From assembly GCA_040219935.1 (NCBI GenBank), contig JAVJUA010000057.1, positions 28,939-92,938 of the forward strand: a DNA stretch of 64,000 nt, written 5' to 3'. The translations under genes and the position numbers were made by a program. Below the pieces are notes generated by a model that saw only the letters and a list, made by a program, of their open reading frames with translations, searched no databases and was not told the DNA's origin. Within the stretch, counting starts at the first letter, position 1; each line of letters begins with the position of its first letter. Source of the DNA: UBA7803 sp040219935 (GTDB taxonomy: Bacteria > Pseudomonadota > Gammaproteobacteria > Pseudomonadales > Azotimanducaceae). Shown here piece after piece: positions 28,048 to 36,395 of the stretch.

Positions 28048-28890
28048 ATGTCTCGATCACCCGTGCGCGTGCTGCTGGTCAGCAAGGGCCACGCCTACAA
28101 CCATGATGCGTTTCTGGCCATGTTCGCCGACCAGGATCGGGTCGACGTGACCCTGGTAGAGCAGCCGGCCGCCCAGGTGGTGCTGCGCCCGGAGCACGCC
28201 GACGCCTACGATGCGGTGCTGTTCTACGACATGTCGGGCATACCCGGCATCGGCCTACTGCACGACGGCGCCAACGATACCGGCGTGCCCCCCGACGACT
28301 ACGTGCGCAGCATCGAAGCGCTGCTGGAGCGCGGCACCGGCATCGTGCTGCTCAACCACGCCACGGTATCGTGGCCGGAGTGGCCGCTGTGGCGGCAGAT
28401 CACCGGATCGTCGTTCATGCTGCGGGAGGGCGACCTGGACGGCGAGCGGGTGCCCGGTTCCGGGTATCGGGGCGGCCACGGGCCGCACCCCAACCCCACG
28501 CTCAGGCTGGTGCCTCAGGCCAAGGACCACCCGGTGCTGGCCGGCATCGAGGCCGGCTTCGAGATTACCGACGAGATCTACCTGAAGACGGCCGGCTTCG
28601 AGCAACGCGTGCAGCCGCTGCTGCGTGGCGACTACGAGTTCGTGGCCGCCAACTTCACCCCGCCGCCGCTGGCGCCGGCGGAGGAGCAGCAACGCTGGAA
28701 CCATCCCCCGGGCAGCGATCTGCTGGTGTGGGCGAATGCTGCCGGCGCCAGCCCGGTGGTGGCCTCCGACGTCGGCGACAGCCCGGCCGCATTCGGCAAC
28801 CCGGCGTTCCGTCGGCTGCTGCTGAACGCGCTGTGCTGGGTCGCCTCGCCCGAGGCGCGAGCCTGGGCGAGGTCGCGCAACGGCGGCTAG
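28048..28890 (+). CDS. ThuA-like domain protein
   Basis: A 280-residue protein of the ThuA/class I glutamine-amidotransferase-like fold. It starts RVLLVSKGHAYNHDAFLAMF, has an ADAYDAVLFYDM strand, GTGIVLLNHATVSWPEW and HPVLAGIEAGFEITDEIYLK near residue 180. ThuA proteins were first linked to trehalose use, but many sit in unrelated catabolic clusters and have no proven activity. I see no nucleophilic Cys in the amidotransferase position. It overlaps the convergent reductase gene at 28887-28912 by 4 nt through a shared CTAG. A second ThuA-like gene lies at 33929. Confidence 0.82.
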   Translation: MSRSPVRVLLVSKGHAYNHDAFLAMFADQDRVDVTLVEQPAAQVVLRPEHADAYDAVLFYDMSGIPGIGLLHDGANDTGVPPDDYVRSIEALLERGTGIVLLNHATVSWPEWPLWRQITGSSFMLREGDLDGERVPGSGYRGGHGPHPNPTLRLVPQAKDHPVLAGIEAGFEITDEIYLKTAGFEQRVQPLLRGDYEFVAANFTPPPLAPAEEQQRWNHPPGSDLLVWANAAGASPVVASDVGDSPAAFGNPAFRRLLLNALCWVASPEARAWARSRNGG

Positions 28891-29912
28891 CGGCGTCCCG
28901 GCGGCAGCCGCAGCAGCATCTTGCCGCGGTTGACGCCCTCGAACAGGCCCTGGAACGCGCGCGGAAAGTCGCCGACGTCACCGTCGACCACGTGCTCCGT
29001 CAGCTTGAGTTGCCCCTGCTCGATCCAGCGGGCCATGCGCCGGCGCGCTTCGGCGTAGCGGGCCGCATAGTCGAAGACCACGAACCCCTGCAGCCGGGCC
29101 CGCATGGTGCCGAGCCAGATGTAGTTGGACGGCCCGCGCATGCGCTCGGCCGGGTACTGCGAGGTGGAGCCGCAGAGCAGCACGGTGCCGCCCATGCCGA
29201 TCAGACGCAGGCTTTCGTCCAGGACGTCGCCGCCGACGTTGTCGAAGATGACGTCGATGCGCTCCGGCGCGGCCGCCGCCAGCCTTTCGTACAGATCCCC
29301 CCGCTTGTAGTTGATCGCCACGTCGTAGCCCAGGGTGTCCGTCAGCCAGCGGCACTTGTCGTCGCTGCCGGTGATGCCGATGGTGCGCGCGCCGGCCATG
29401 CGCGCGATCTGCCCGGCGATGGACCCCACCGCGCCGGCGGCGCCGTTCACCACCACCGTCTGTCCGGGCTGTGGCCGGCAGACGTCGATCAGGGCGAAGT
29501 AGGCGGTGAGCCCGGAGACCCCGAAGCCGCCAAGCCAGGCGCCGAGCGGGGCCTGGGCGACGTCGCACTTCTCGAGACCACTCCCGTCGCTCACGGCGTA
29601 GCTCTGCACGCCCAGCGAGCCCTCGACCAGGTCGCCCACCGCGAAGTCCGGATGGTTCGATTCGATGACGGCCCCGGCGACGCTGCCGTGCACGAGATCG
29701 CCCGGACGTACCCGGAACAGGAACTCGTCGCTGTCGCGAACGATCAGCCGCAGGGCGGCATCGACCGACACGTAGTGGGTCTGGACCAGCAGCTCCCCGG
29801 CCGCCGGCGTCGGGATGGGCACCTCCTCGACCCGAAAGTCCTCGGGCCCGGCCAGCCCGTCCGGATGTCGGGCCAGCACCAGCCGGCGATTCACGTCTTC
29901 GTTGCTCATCAT
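28887..29912 (-). CDS. Zinc-independent medium-chain NADP-dependent oxidoreductase (CurA/prostaglandin reductase-like)
   Basis: A 341-residue MDR enzyme. The N-terminus RRLVLARHPDGLAGPEDFRV, the substrate-loop YVSVDAALRL, the nucleotide-binding GAAGAVGSIAGQIARMAGA and the downstream YKRGDLYERL fit the leukotriene B4 dehydrogenase/CurA branch, which reduces the C=C bond of alpha,beta-unsaturated ketones with NADPH. No zinc-ligand cysteines are seen. Transcribed divergently from the SDR at 30122 with operator site 4 between them, 39 nt from this start. Confidence 0.9.
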   Translation of the reverse strand: MMSNEDVNRRLVLARHPDGLAGPEDFRVEEVPIPTPAAGELLVQTHYVSVDAALRLIVRDSDEFLFRVRPGDLVHGSVAGAVIESNHPDFAVGDLVEGSLGVQSYAVSDGSGLEKCDVAQAPLGAWLGGFGVSGLTAYFALIDVCRPQPGQTVVVNGAAGAVGSIAGQIARMAGARTIGITGSDDKCRWLTDTLGYDVAINYKRGDLYERLAAAAPERIDVIFDNVGGDVLDESLRLIGMGGTVLLCGSTSQYPAERMRGPSNYIWLGTMRARLQGFVVFDYAARYAEARRRMARWIEQGQLKLTEHVVDGDVGDFPRAFQGLFEGVNRGKMLLRLPPGRR

Positions 29913-29947
29913 CTCCCCCTCGGTGACGCGGCGCGGGGCCGCCTGCG

Positions 29948-29971
29948 GAAAAAATCACGTTTGACTGTTAT
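29948..29971 (+). promoter_or_regulatory. Operator-like site 4 (ACCGTCA-N4-TGACTGT family)
   Basis: Core 29951-29968 reads AAAATCA-CGTT-TGACTGT (11/14; right half-site perfect). It lies 39 nt from the MDR start (minus) and 154 nt before the SDR at 30122 (plus). Confidence 0.5.
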
Positions 29972-30121
29972 TCCAGCACAATGATAGCTTTTGTGCAGTT
30001 TTGGGGGAGGGTCGGGTCGCGCGTTCCGGCGCTGTGGCACCCCGATCGCACCATGTCCGACTGTGCCTGCGCGGCGTCGCCACGGCGGCGGCGGGCGAGC
30101 ACGTGAGAGGGAATTGCGCAC

Positions 30122-30889
30122 ATGTCGATCTACGATAAGTTCCGACTCGACGGCCAGGTGGCCGTGGTGACCGGTGGCGGCCGCGGCATCGGCCGGGGCA
30201 TCGCGCTCGCGTTCGCCGAATGCGGCGCCGACGTGGCCGTGGTGGCCCGGCGCCAGGCAGACGTGGACGCCGTGGCGGCCGAGATCCAGGCGCTGGGGCG
30301 CCGCGCGCTGGCCATCTCCGCCGATGTGATGCAGTTCGACGCCACGCCGGCCGTGCTCGACCGTGTGGTCGGCGAGCTGGGCCGTCTCGACATCATGGTG
30401 AACAACGCCGGCGGCAACCTCGACCGGCAGATGTACTCGCTGCCCGAGATCTCCATCGACAAGTTCGACGAGCAGCTCGCGCTCAACATGAAGACCAAGT
30501 TCTGGGGCTCGCAGCAGGCGGCCAAGCGCATGAGCGGCGGCGGCCGCATCATCAACATCATCTCCGTAGCGGCTCACAAGGCTTCGCCCGGCTTCGGCGT
30601 GTACTCCGCTGCCAACCTGGGCATGATCAGCCTGACCCGCACCCTGGCCACGGAGCTGGCGCCCCAGGGCATCACGGTGAACTGCATCGCCCCTGGCGTG
30701 GTGGTGACCGACATGCTGGTGGAGACGCTGAAGATGGGCCGCTCCGACGCCGAGCGCGACTTCGCCAAGCAGATTCCGCTGGGCCGCACAGGCACGCCGG
30801 AAGACGTGGCGGCTGCTGCCGTGTTCTTCGCGTCTCCCGCCGCCGCCTGGACCACGGGCCAGTTCATCGACGTTGCGGGCGGGCCGTAG
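30122..30889 (+). CDS. SDR-family protein with Asn in place of the catalytic Lys
   Basis: A 255-residue SDR with a normal cofactor site (TGGGRGIGRG, NNAGG), a serine in NIISVAA (S148), and Tyr161. The catalytic motif reads Y161-SAA-N165: the Lys of YxxxK is Asn. The Lys normally binds the nicotinamide ribose and lowers the Tyr pKa, so activity may be weak, altered or absent. The C-terminal TTGQFIDVAGG is standard. It heads a plus-strand group of small membrane proteins, a flavin-binding-like protein and Rieske C. The gene is intact, with a GTGAGAGGG ribosome site. Confidence 0.9.
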   Translation: MSIYDKFRLDGQVAVVTGGGRGIGRGIALAFAECGADVAVVARRQADVDAVAAEIQALGRRALAISADVMQFDATPAVLDRVVGELGRLDIMVNNAGGNLDRQMYSLPEISIDKFDEQLALNMKTKFWGSQQAAKRMSGGGRIINIISVAAHKASPGFGVYSAANLGMISLTRTLATELAPQGITVNCIAPGVVVTDMLVETLKMGRSDAERDFAKQIPLGRTGTPEDVAAAAVFFASPAAAWTTGQFIDVAGGP

Positions 30890-30903
30890 GCGAGGTTAGA
30901 GAC

Positions 30904-31143
30904 ATGATGGCGCTGCAGCCGGACGACTGGCTCGTGATCGTGGGCCTGGGGGCTTTGTGGCTCGGGGCGCAGATCGTCTGGGTGGCGCCGCTGCCGCGGC
31001 AGCTGCGCTCCGGAGAGGTGCCGACGGCGCCCAAGGGCACGCCGCAGGCGTTCGGCCTGTTCTGGATCGACCAGTACGGCTACATCGGCCTGACCCTGGC
31101 CTTGGGCGGGGTGCTGCTGGCGCTGTTCGGATGGCTGCGATGA
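30904..31143 (+). CDS. Small membrane protein, two predicted helices
   Basis: A 79-residue protein with two hydrophobic helices, WLVIVGLGALWLGAQIVWV (about residues 8-27) and GYIGLTLALGGVLLALFGWL at the C-terminus, joined by a polar loop with LPRQLRSGEVPTAPKG. It starts at one of two adjacent ATGs (30904 or 30907), 14 nt after the SDR stop, and its stop overlaps the next gene's ATG (ATGA). I do not recognise the family. Its coupling to the MAPEG gene suggests a two-subunit or paired inner-membrane function. Confidence 0.7.
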   Translation: MMALQPDDWLVIVGLGALWLGAQIVWVAPLPRQLRSGEVPTAPKGTPQAFGLFWIDQYGYIGLTLALGGVLLALFGWLR

Positions 31144-31520
31144 TGCCGGTGACGCTGCTGTACGCCGGCGTGCTCGCCCTGCTGGCCGTGCTGCTCGCCA
31201 ATCAGGTGCTGTACGTGCGGCTGCGGGGCGGCCGGGAGCCGGACTGGCGCGCCAACGCCACGGAGCGGGTGCAGGCCAACTTCGTGGAGAACGTGCCGCT
31301 GGCGCTGGTGCTGCTGTACCTCGTCGAGGTGGGCGGTGCCGGCGCCACCGCCGTGCACGTGCTGGGTTCTCTGCTGGTGCTCTGCCGGGTGCTGCACGCC
31401 TGGGGCATGAGCCGCAATGCAGGGGCCAACTATCCGCGCCTGATCGGTGCCCAGGGCACCTTCCTGCTGATGTCGGTGCTGGGCGTGGGCGCCATTTACC
31501 TTTTCGCGCTGGGCGCCTGA
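31140..31520 (+). CDS. MAPEG-family membrane protein
   Basis: A 126-residue inner-membrane protein with four hydrophobic segments. The stretch RVQANFVENVPLALVLLYL carries the AN-x2-E-x2-P signature of MAPEG proteins (membrane-associated eicosanoid/glutathione metabolism), which act as membrane glutathione transferases or peroxidases in some lineages. LHAWGMSRNAGANYPRLIG matches the later MAPEG helix. Start 31140 or 31143 both work. In this cluster it may detoxify electrophilic intermediates; that role is inference. Confidence 0.85.
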   Translation: MMPVTLLYAGVLALLAVLLANQVLYVRLRGGREPDWRANATERVQANFVENVPLALVLLYLVEVGGAGATAVHVLGSLLVLCRVLHAWGMSRNAGANYPRLIGAQGTFLLMSVLGVGAIYLFALGA

Positions 31521-31555
31521 GCCCGGCGGCGGCTAATCACAAGAGGAGCGCTTCG

Positions 31556-32137
31556 ATGACCAAGACGTCCCATACCGACCACGAGATGGTCTCGATCTAC
31601 GGCATGAGTGAGGAGCGAATCGAGCAGCTCATGAACGAGGCCAGCGAGTGCGTGCTGATGTGGGCGACTCGGGACGGCTGGCCCGTGGGTGTGGTGCACG
31701 CGTTCCTCTGGAAGGACGGCAAGGTGTGGGTGACCTTTGCGGAGCACCGCCATCGCGCCGCCGCCATCCGTCGTGACAACCGCGTGTCGGTCACGGTCAG
31801 CGGCGTGGCGTCGAAGAACGTGCGCGGCGCGGCCACCCTCAAGGGGCGTGCCACCTTCCACGACGACGATGCAACCAAGGCGTGGTTCTATCCGGCGCTG
31901 GCGAAGAAGGTGCGTCCCGACGATCCGGCCGCAGAAGACGCGTTCTGCAGGATGCTCGACTCACCGCTGCGGGTGATCCTCGAGGTGGTGCCGGAGAAGT
32001 GGATCACCTACGACTCCGAGAAGGCGGGCCGGGACATGCGCGGCGAGCTGCCCGACGAGGAGAAGACCCCGCGCCTGGAGTCGGACGCGGTTCGCATGAA
32101 CAGGGTTCGCCGCCAGCGCGGGTTGGGTGATCGCTGA
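31556..32137 (+). CDS. Pyridoxamine 5'-phosphate oxidase-fold protein
   Basis: A 193-residue split-beta-barrel flavin-binding-like protein. The start of the domain is ERIEQLMNEASECVLMWATRDGWPVGV; then come GKVWVTFAEHRHRAAAIRRDNRVSVTVSG and GAATLKGRATFHDD, all normal for PNPOx-like proteins. Such proteins bind FMN, F420 or haem; cofactor cannot be read. It lies 35 nt after the MAPEG gene with an AAGAGGAG ribosome site. It precedes Rieske C but operator site 11 separates the two. Confidence 0.85.
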   Translation: MTKTSHTDHEMVSIYGMSEERIEQLMNEASECVLMWATRDGWPVGVVHAFLWKDGKVWVTFAEHRHRAAAIRRDNRVSVTVSGVASKNVRGAATLKGRATFHDDDATKAWFYPALAKKVRPDDPAAEDAFCRMLDSPLRVILEVVPEKWITYDSEKAGRDMRGELPDEEKTPRLESDAVRMNRVRRQRGLGDR

Positions 32138-32166
32138 AGCGAGCCTTGATCTTCCTGGCCAGTTGG

Positions 32167-32190
32167 TAAACATTCACGAATGACGGTAAT
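32167..32190 (-). promoter_or_regulatory. Operator-like site 11 (ACCGTCA-N4-TGACTGT family)
   Basis: On the minus strand the core 32170-32187 reads ACCGTCA-TTCG-TGAATGT (13/14). It lies 42 nt upstream of Rieske C at 32229. Confidence 0.65.
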
Positions 32191-32228
32191 GCCCCGCGGC
32201 GGCGGGAGACGAGTTGAGAGGGCTGACG

Positions 32229-33548
32229 ATGACGGTGTATCGCAAGATCGAGCGCTTTGCAGATCCCAAGACCAGCAAGACGCCGGTAGAGAAGGCGCCG
32301 GACCCGGATCTGGGCTACGACATGATTCCCAAGGAACGCTACACCTCCCGGGAGTTCATGCAGCGCGAGTGGGACCACATGTGGACCAAGGTGTGGCTGA
32401 TGGGCGCCTGGATCGGCGACCTCAGAAGCCCGGGCGACTACGTGGTGACCGAGATCGGTGGTGAGAGCATCGTCATCACCCGGGGCGAGGACAATCAGTA
32501 TCACGCCTTCTACAACGTCTGCTCGCACCGCGGCAACCGCGTCGCCTACGGCGAGCGCGGGCACACGAAGACCTTCAAGTGCTCCTACCACCTGTGGGAG
32601 TACGGGCTGCGCGGCGAGCTGGTGAACGTGCCCGACGTCGAGACCTTTCCCCAGGGCGTGCCCTGCGACAAGCTGAGCATCGTCAGCCTGCCCTGCGAGG
32701 CCTGGGGCGCCTGGGTCTGGTTCAGCCTCAACCCGGACGTGGAGCCGCTGCGCGAGTTCCTGGGCATCATCCCCGAGCACCTGGACCCGTATCACTTCGA
32801 GAACATGGCGCTGGTCAACGACCTCACCGTGGAGTGGGACGTGAACTGGAAGGCGTCCGTGGACGCCTTCAACGAGACCTACCATGTCGCCGGCACCCAC
32901 CCGCAACTCATGTGGATGCTCGAGGACATGGACGTGCAGATCGACTGCTACGAGCGCCACAACCGCTACCTGATCCCGTTCGGCTGCGTCAGCACCCACA
33001 TAGAGGACGGCACCATCATCGCCGACGCGCTGAAGGTGTTCATGGAAGGCTACGGCGTCGATCCCGAGCAGTTCCAGGGCGACGGGCTCGAGGTTCGGCG
33101 CGGCATTCAGAAGCACCTGCGTGAGAACGGCGAGGCCATGGGCTACGACTTCTCGGAGCTGAACGACGATCAGCTCACCGACGACTACCACTACATGATC
33201 TTCCCGAACATCACGTTCAACACCCACTGCAACAGCGTCATGGTGTTCCGGCAGCGGCCGCACCCGACCGACCCGAACAAGATGTTCTACGACGTGCAGA
33301 ATTACTCGACCGTGCCGAAGGGCGAAGCCTGGCCGGAGCGGCCGGCGCACCGGCAATGGAAGCATGGCGAGGAGAGCCTGGGCGAGGTGCTCGATCAGGA
33401 CGCGGCCAACCTGCCCATGGTGCAGAGCGGCATGAACAGCGCCGGCTACCGGGGCCTGTGGATCGGCGATCAGGAGCTGCGCATCCGCCATTTCCACAAG
33501 ACCCTGGATGACTACATCACCCGGCAGCCGATCAAGTGGCTGAAGTAG
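32229..33548 (+). CDS. Rieske non-haem iron oxygenase, alpha subunit (C)
   Basis: A 439-residue oxygenase component. Rieske ligands are C98-x-H100 and C118-x2-H121 (CSHRG, CSYHLW); the second motif has Leu-Trp where most have Gly-Trp or Ala-Trp. The iron site lies in FNETYHVAGTHPQ, giving E-x2-H-x4-H. The C-terminus has the long IRHFHKTLDDYI segment shared with Rieske E. A Rieske ferredoxin gene starts 1 nt after its stop, so this is the only oxygenase here with an encoded electron carrier. ATG 32229 is chosen over TTG 32214. Confidence 0.93.
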   Translation: MTVYRKIERFADPKTSKTPVEKAPDPDLGYDMIPKERYTSREFMQREWDHMWTKVWLMGAWIGDLRSPGDYVVTEIGGESIVITRGEDNQYHAFYNVCSHRGNRVAYGERGHTKTFKCSYHLWEYGLRGELVNVPDVETFPQGVPCDKLSIVSLPCEAWGAWVWFSLNPDVEPLREFLGIIPEHLDPYHFENMALVNDLTVEWDVNWKASVDAFNETYHVAGTHPQLMWMLEDMDVQIDCYERHNRYLIPFGCVSTHIEDGTIIADALKVFMEGYGVDPEQFQGDGLEVRRGIQKHLRENGEAMGYDFSELNDDQLTDDYHYMIFPNITFNTHCNSVMVFRQRPHPTDPNKMFYDVQNYSTVPKGEAWPERPAHRQWKHGEESLGEVLDQDAANLPMVQSGMNSAGYRGLWIGDQELRIRHFHKTLDDYITRQPIKWLK

Positions 33549-33549
33549 G

Positions 33550-33894
33550 ATGAAGCCGGTGTTGCCCATGGCGTCCCTGGCCGACGGTGAGATGGTCGCC
33601 TGCGACGTCGATGGGGTGAGCGTGCTGATCTGCCGGGTGGACGGCCGCTTTCACGCGGTCTCCAACCGCTGCTCCCACGCCAGCCAGAAGCTCGCCGGCG
33701 GCCGCCTGCGTGGCCACGAGCTGACCTGCCCGCTGCACGGGGCGCGCTTCGACGTGCGCACGGGTCAGGCCCTGTCGGCGCCGGCGACGCAGCCGATCAA
33801 GACCTATCCGGTGGCGATCGAGGGGGGCAAGGTGTGCGTGACGGTGACGCCCGCGGACCGTCCCCCCAGGCCCCGATTCGGGCCGCTGAACTGA
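33550..33894 (+). CDS. Rieske-type [2Fe-2S] ferredoxin
   Basis: A 114-residue soluble ferredoxin like BphF/NirD-type proteins. Ligands are C41-x-H43 and C60-x2-H63 (RCSHASQK and CPLHGARF). It sits one nucleotide after the Rieske C stop and should pass electrons from an unseen reductase to that oxygenase, perhaps also to the four others in the window. The C-terminal tail PPRPRFGPLN is Pro/Arg-rich. Confidence 0.93.
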   Translation: MKPVLPMASLADGEMVACDVDGVSVLICRVDGRFHAVSNRCSHASQKLAGGRLRGHELTCPLHGARFDVRTGQALSAPATQPIKTYPVAIEGGKVCVTVTPADRPPRPRFGPLN

Positions 33895-33928
33895 TCACCT
33901 ACCGACAATCATTCCGGGGAGCAAACGC

Positions 33929-34681
33929 ATGAGCCAGCAACCGATCATCGACGTCTACCTGGTAGCCGCCGGGCAGTTTCACGACATCGACTACGCGCGG
34001 GTGGAGCTGCTGAAGCTGCTGGCCGAGCACGAAAACGTACGCTGCAGGGTGGCCGCCGACTACCACGATCTCGACGCCATCGCCGCCAGCGACTTCCTGG
34101 TGACCTACACCTGCAATCTGGTGCCCACCGAAGAAGAGCAGATCGCGCTGCGCGACTACGTGGCGTCCGGCAAGCGCTGGCTGGCGCTGCACGGCACCAA
34201 CTCCATCCTCGAGTTCCTGGAGAAGGGCGTGAACGCGCCCGAGACCGCGCCCATCCTGATGCAGACCCTGGGCACCCAGTTCATCGCCCACCCGCCGATC
34301 ATGCCGTTCAAGGTGCGGGTGGCCGACCCGGCTCACGAGCTGGTGAAGGGCGTCAGCGAGTTCGAAACCGACGACGAGCTGTATCTCTGCCGCATTCACG
34401 GCGACCTGCACGTGCTGCTCGACACCGAGTTCTCCGGCGAGGCCACGGGCTTCATCGAGTCGCAGTGGCACGACGACGCGCCGCGCCCCGTGTACTACCT
34501 GAACCCGGTCGGCAAGGGCGAGGTGCTCTACCTGAATCTGGGGCACTGCCGCGGCCACTACGACATGCGGCCGCTGATGGAGTACTACCCGACCATCGAG
34601 CGTGGGAGCTGGGAGAAGCCCGAGTACTACGAGCTGCTGCGGCGGGCCATCCGCTACTGCGCCGCGCGCGCGGGCGCCTGA
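33929..34681 (+). CDS. ThuA-like domain protein (second copy)
   Basis: A 250-residue ThuA-fold protein. Typical segments are DIDYARVELLKLLAEHENV, ASDFLVTYTCNL, SGKRWLALHGTNS, HELVKGVSEFETDDELYL and GKGEVLYLNLGHCRGH, the last being the usual ThuA Gly-His block. It differs from the copy at 28048 in length and sequence. It closes the Rieske C-ferredoxin operon, so a role with that oxygenase's product is plausible, but the activity of this family is not known. Confidence 0.85.
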   Translation: MSQQPIIDVYLVAAGQFHDIDYARVELLKLLAEHENVRCRVAADYHDLDAIAASDFLVTYTCNLVPTEEEQIALRDYVASGKRWLALHGTNSILEFLEKGVNAPETAPILMQTLGTQFIAHPPIMPFKVRVADPAHELVKGVSEFETDDELYLCRIHGDLHVLLDTEFSGEATGFIESQWHDDAPRPVYYLNPVGKGEVLYLNLGHCRGHYDMRPLMEYYPTIERGSWEKPEYYELLRRAIRYCAARAGA

Positions 34682-34697
34682 CCGCTGCTCCGCTTAG

Positions 34698-34718
34698 GGG
34701 CCGACCTCGCGTCGGCCC
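34698..34718. terminator. Hairpin between convergent genes
   Basis: GGGCCGAC (34698-34705) and GTCGGCCC (34711-34718) form a perfect 8-bp stem with a 5-nt loop, between the ThuA stop and the convergent NTF2-like stop. There is no U-tract, so it is only a candidate bidirectional terminator. Confidence 0.4.
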
Positions 34719-34751
34719 GCCGGCGGGCTTCCTGGCCCGCTTACCCGTTGC

Positions 34752-35075
34752 CTATCCCGCCATGACCACCGCGTTGGTCTGCACCACGATCTTGTCGTTC
34801 TCCACCACGAAGGTGTCGGTGCCGAGCTTGATCACCCCGGGCACCTCCCAGGTGATGAAGCCGGTGGTGCCGTGGTACAGGGCGTCCTTCAGGGTGACCT
34901 TGAACGGGCCGTTGGCCAGGGCGCCGGCGAACACCTGACGCACGGCGTCCTTGCCCTTCAGCACATGACCGTTGCCGATGAACACGCAGTCGTCGGCGTA
35001 ATCGGCCATGTTGGCCTCGAGGTCGCCGTCGGCCAGGGCCTGGACGTGGTGTTCGATCACGGATTGAGTGCTCAT
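34752..35075 (-). CDS. SnoaL/DUF4440-like NTF2-fold protein
   Basis: A 107-residue NTF2-fold protein: VIEHHVQALADGDLEANMADYADDCVFIGNGHVLKGKDAV is the classic opening, followed by GTTGFITWEVPGV and DKIVVQTNAVVMAG. Its ATG overlaps the stop of Rieske D by 4 nt, so it is translated with that oxygenase. It is shorter than a true dioxygenase beta subunit (~160-190 residues) and may be an isomerase, hydrolase or binding protein acting on the Rieske D product. Confidence 0.87.
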   Translation of the reverse strand: MSTQSVIEHHVQALADGDLEANMADYADDCVFIGNGHVLKGKDAVRQVFAGALANGPFKVTLKDALYHGTTGFITWEVPGVIKLGTDTFVVENDKIVVQTNAVVMAG

Positions 35076-36307
35076 GCGGCCATCTCCTTGAAGAATGTCG
35101 GCAGGTCCTCGTCGCGGGTTTCGATCAACCGGTCGAGGAGGCGGTGGAAACGCTGGCCACCCCATTCGTTGCGGCCGAACAGCACCTCGGCGTCGGGGCG
35201 TGCCAGCAGCGCGCGCTGCTGGCGGAAGCCGGTGGCGTAATCCTCTTCCCGCACCACGTACTCGAGCAGCTTGAATTGCTCGTGGGCGGCGGCGCGCACC
35301 TCGTCGCTCTCCGGTAGATTGGCCATGACGTAGTTCTGCACGGTGCGCGACTCGCCGGGGGCGTCGCCGGGAAACAGCTGCGAGACCATCACCGCGCGGC
35401 CGCCGCCGCCGTCGAAGGAAGCGATGGAGATGTGCGGGAAGATGGTCCAGACGCTGGCCATGAGCCGGTCGGTGGGCCACTGCGCCTCGGGCTTGTTCTC
35501 GAACTCCAGCAGGCCCGGGTCGGGGGACGCCACGCGCTGATGCGGGCCCCACGCGTAGTAGAGGGCCTGGTTGGGCATGTTCGAGCCGAACGTGTTGCGG
35601 TGCAGGATCGGCAGGTGGTAGAGGTCCATGTAGCCGTCGTACGCGGCCTTCCAGTTGGGGCTCGGCAGGGTGCGGGCCTCGTACAGCGACCAGTTCTCGA
35701 ACCCGAACTCACCGAGCAGCGCGTCGTAGCCGCACAGGAAGGTGTCGACGTCGAGCTTGGAGTTCGGGTCCAGGGTCACCCAGACCATGCCCGCGCGCTC
35801 GCCCACGGGCAGCTCGGTGAGGCCGTGGCACGACTTGTCGATCTCGCCGAAGTCCTGCTCTGCGTACACGGCCACCAGCGCGCCGTCGTGGTCGTAGGTC
35901 CAGGCGTGGTAGGGGCAGGTGAAGCGCTTCTTGTTGCCGGCGCTCTCGGTAACGATCACGGCGCCGCGATGACTGCAGGAGTTGATGTACGCTCGTACCT
36001 CACCGGAGCCGGTGCGCACCATCAGCACCGGCACGCCCAGCACCTCGATGGTCTTGAAGTCTCCGGGGGCCCTCAGCTCGCAGCTCATGGCCAGCATCAG
36101 CGGCACCCGCTTGAATACCTTGTCCATCTCCAGGCGCCAGCGCTCCGGATCGTGATAGGCGGAGGCGGGCACGCGCATCACCTCGGGTGCCTGCTCGAGC
36201 TGGCCGGACTTCACCACCTCGATGTTGTGGCGGGCCATGCGCAGGAGCTGGGCTCGTGCGTCGACATTGACCGGGCGTGCCCGGGAACTCGTGGTCGCTT
36301 TGCTCAT
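35072..36307 (-). CDS. Rieske non-haem iron oxygenase, alpha subunit (D)
   Basis: A 411-residue oxygenase component closely related to Rieske A. Rieske ligands are C111-x-H113 and C131-x2-H134 (CSHRG, CPYHAW). The iron site is MDLYHLPILH, a D-x2-H-x4-H pattern as in A. Shared blocks with A include KSCHGLTELP, ERAGMVWVTLDP and LDVDTFLCGYDALL. The ATG at 36307 has a GAGGGG ribosome site upstream and operator site 5 starts 18 nt further out. It overlaps the downstream NTF2-like gene. Substrate unknown, probably similar to that of A. Confidence 0.93.
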   Translation of the reverse strand: MSKATTSSRARPVNVDARAQLLRMARHNIEVVKSGQLEQAPEVMRVPASAYHDPERWRLEMDKVFKRVPLMLAMSCELRAPGDFKTIEVLGVPVLMVRTGSGEVRAYINSCSHRGAVIVTESAGNKKRFTCPYHAWTYDHDGALVAVYAEQDFGEIDKSCHGLTELPVGERAGMVWVTLDPNSKLDVDTFLCGYDALLGEFGFENWSLYEARTLPSPNWKAAYDGYMDLYHLPILHRNTFGSNMPNQALYYAWGPHQRVASPDPGLLEFENKPEAQWPTDRLMASVWTIFPHISIASFDGGGGRAVMVSQLFPGDAPGESRTVQNYVMANLPESDEVRAAAHEQFKLLEYVVREEDYATGFRQQRALLARPDAEVLFGRNEWGGQRFHRLLDRLIETRDEDLPTFFKEMAA

Positions 36308-36321
36308 GTTCCCCTCTTTCG

Positions 36322-36345
36322 GAAACCGGATGGTTTGACTGTTTC
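36322..36345 (+). promoter_or_regulatory. Operator-like site 5 (ACCGTCA-N4-TGACTGT family)
   Basis: Core 36325-36342 reads ACCGGAT-GGTT-TGACTGT (11/14; right half perfect). It is only 18 nt from the Rieske D start codon, so binding would overlap the promoter or leader. Confidence 0.55.
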
Positions 36346-36395
36346 GATCATTGCATTGTGCCCATGACGGCCCCGCATCGTCCAGCGCCCGGGTC

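Noticed and set aside
26979..28085. Upstream extension of the PQQ dehydrogenase frame to 995 codons
   Set aside because: The signal peptide at 26978 fixes the start, and the extension is antisense to the SDR at 27081.
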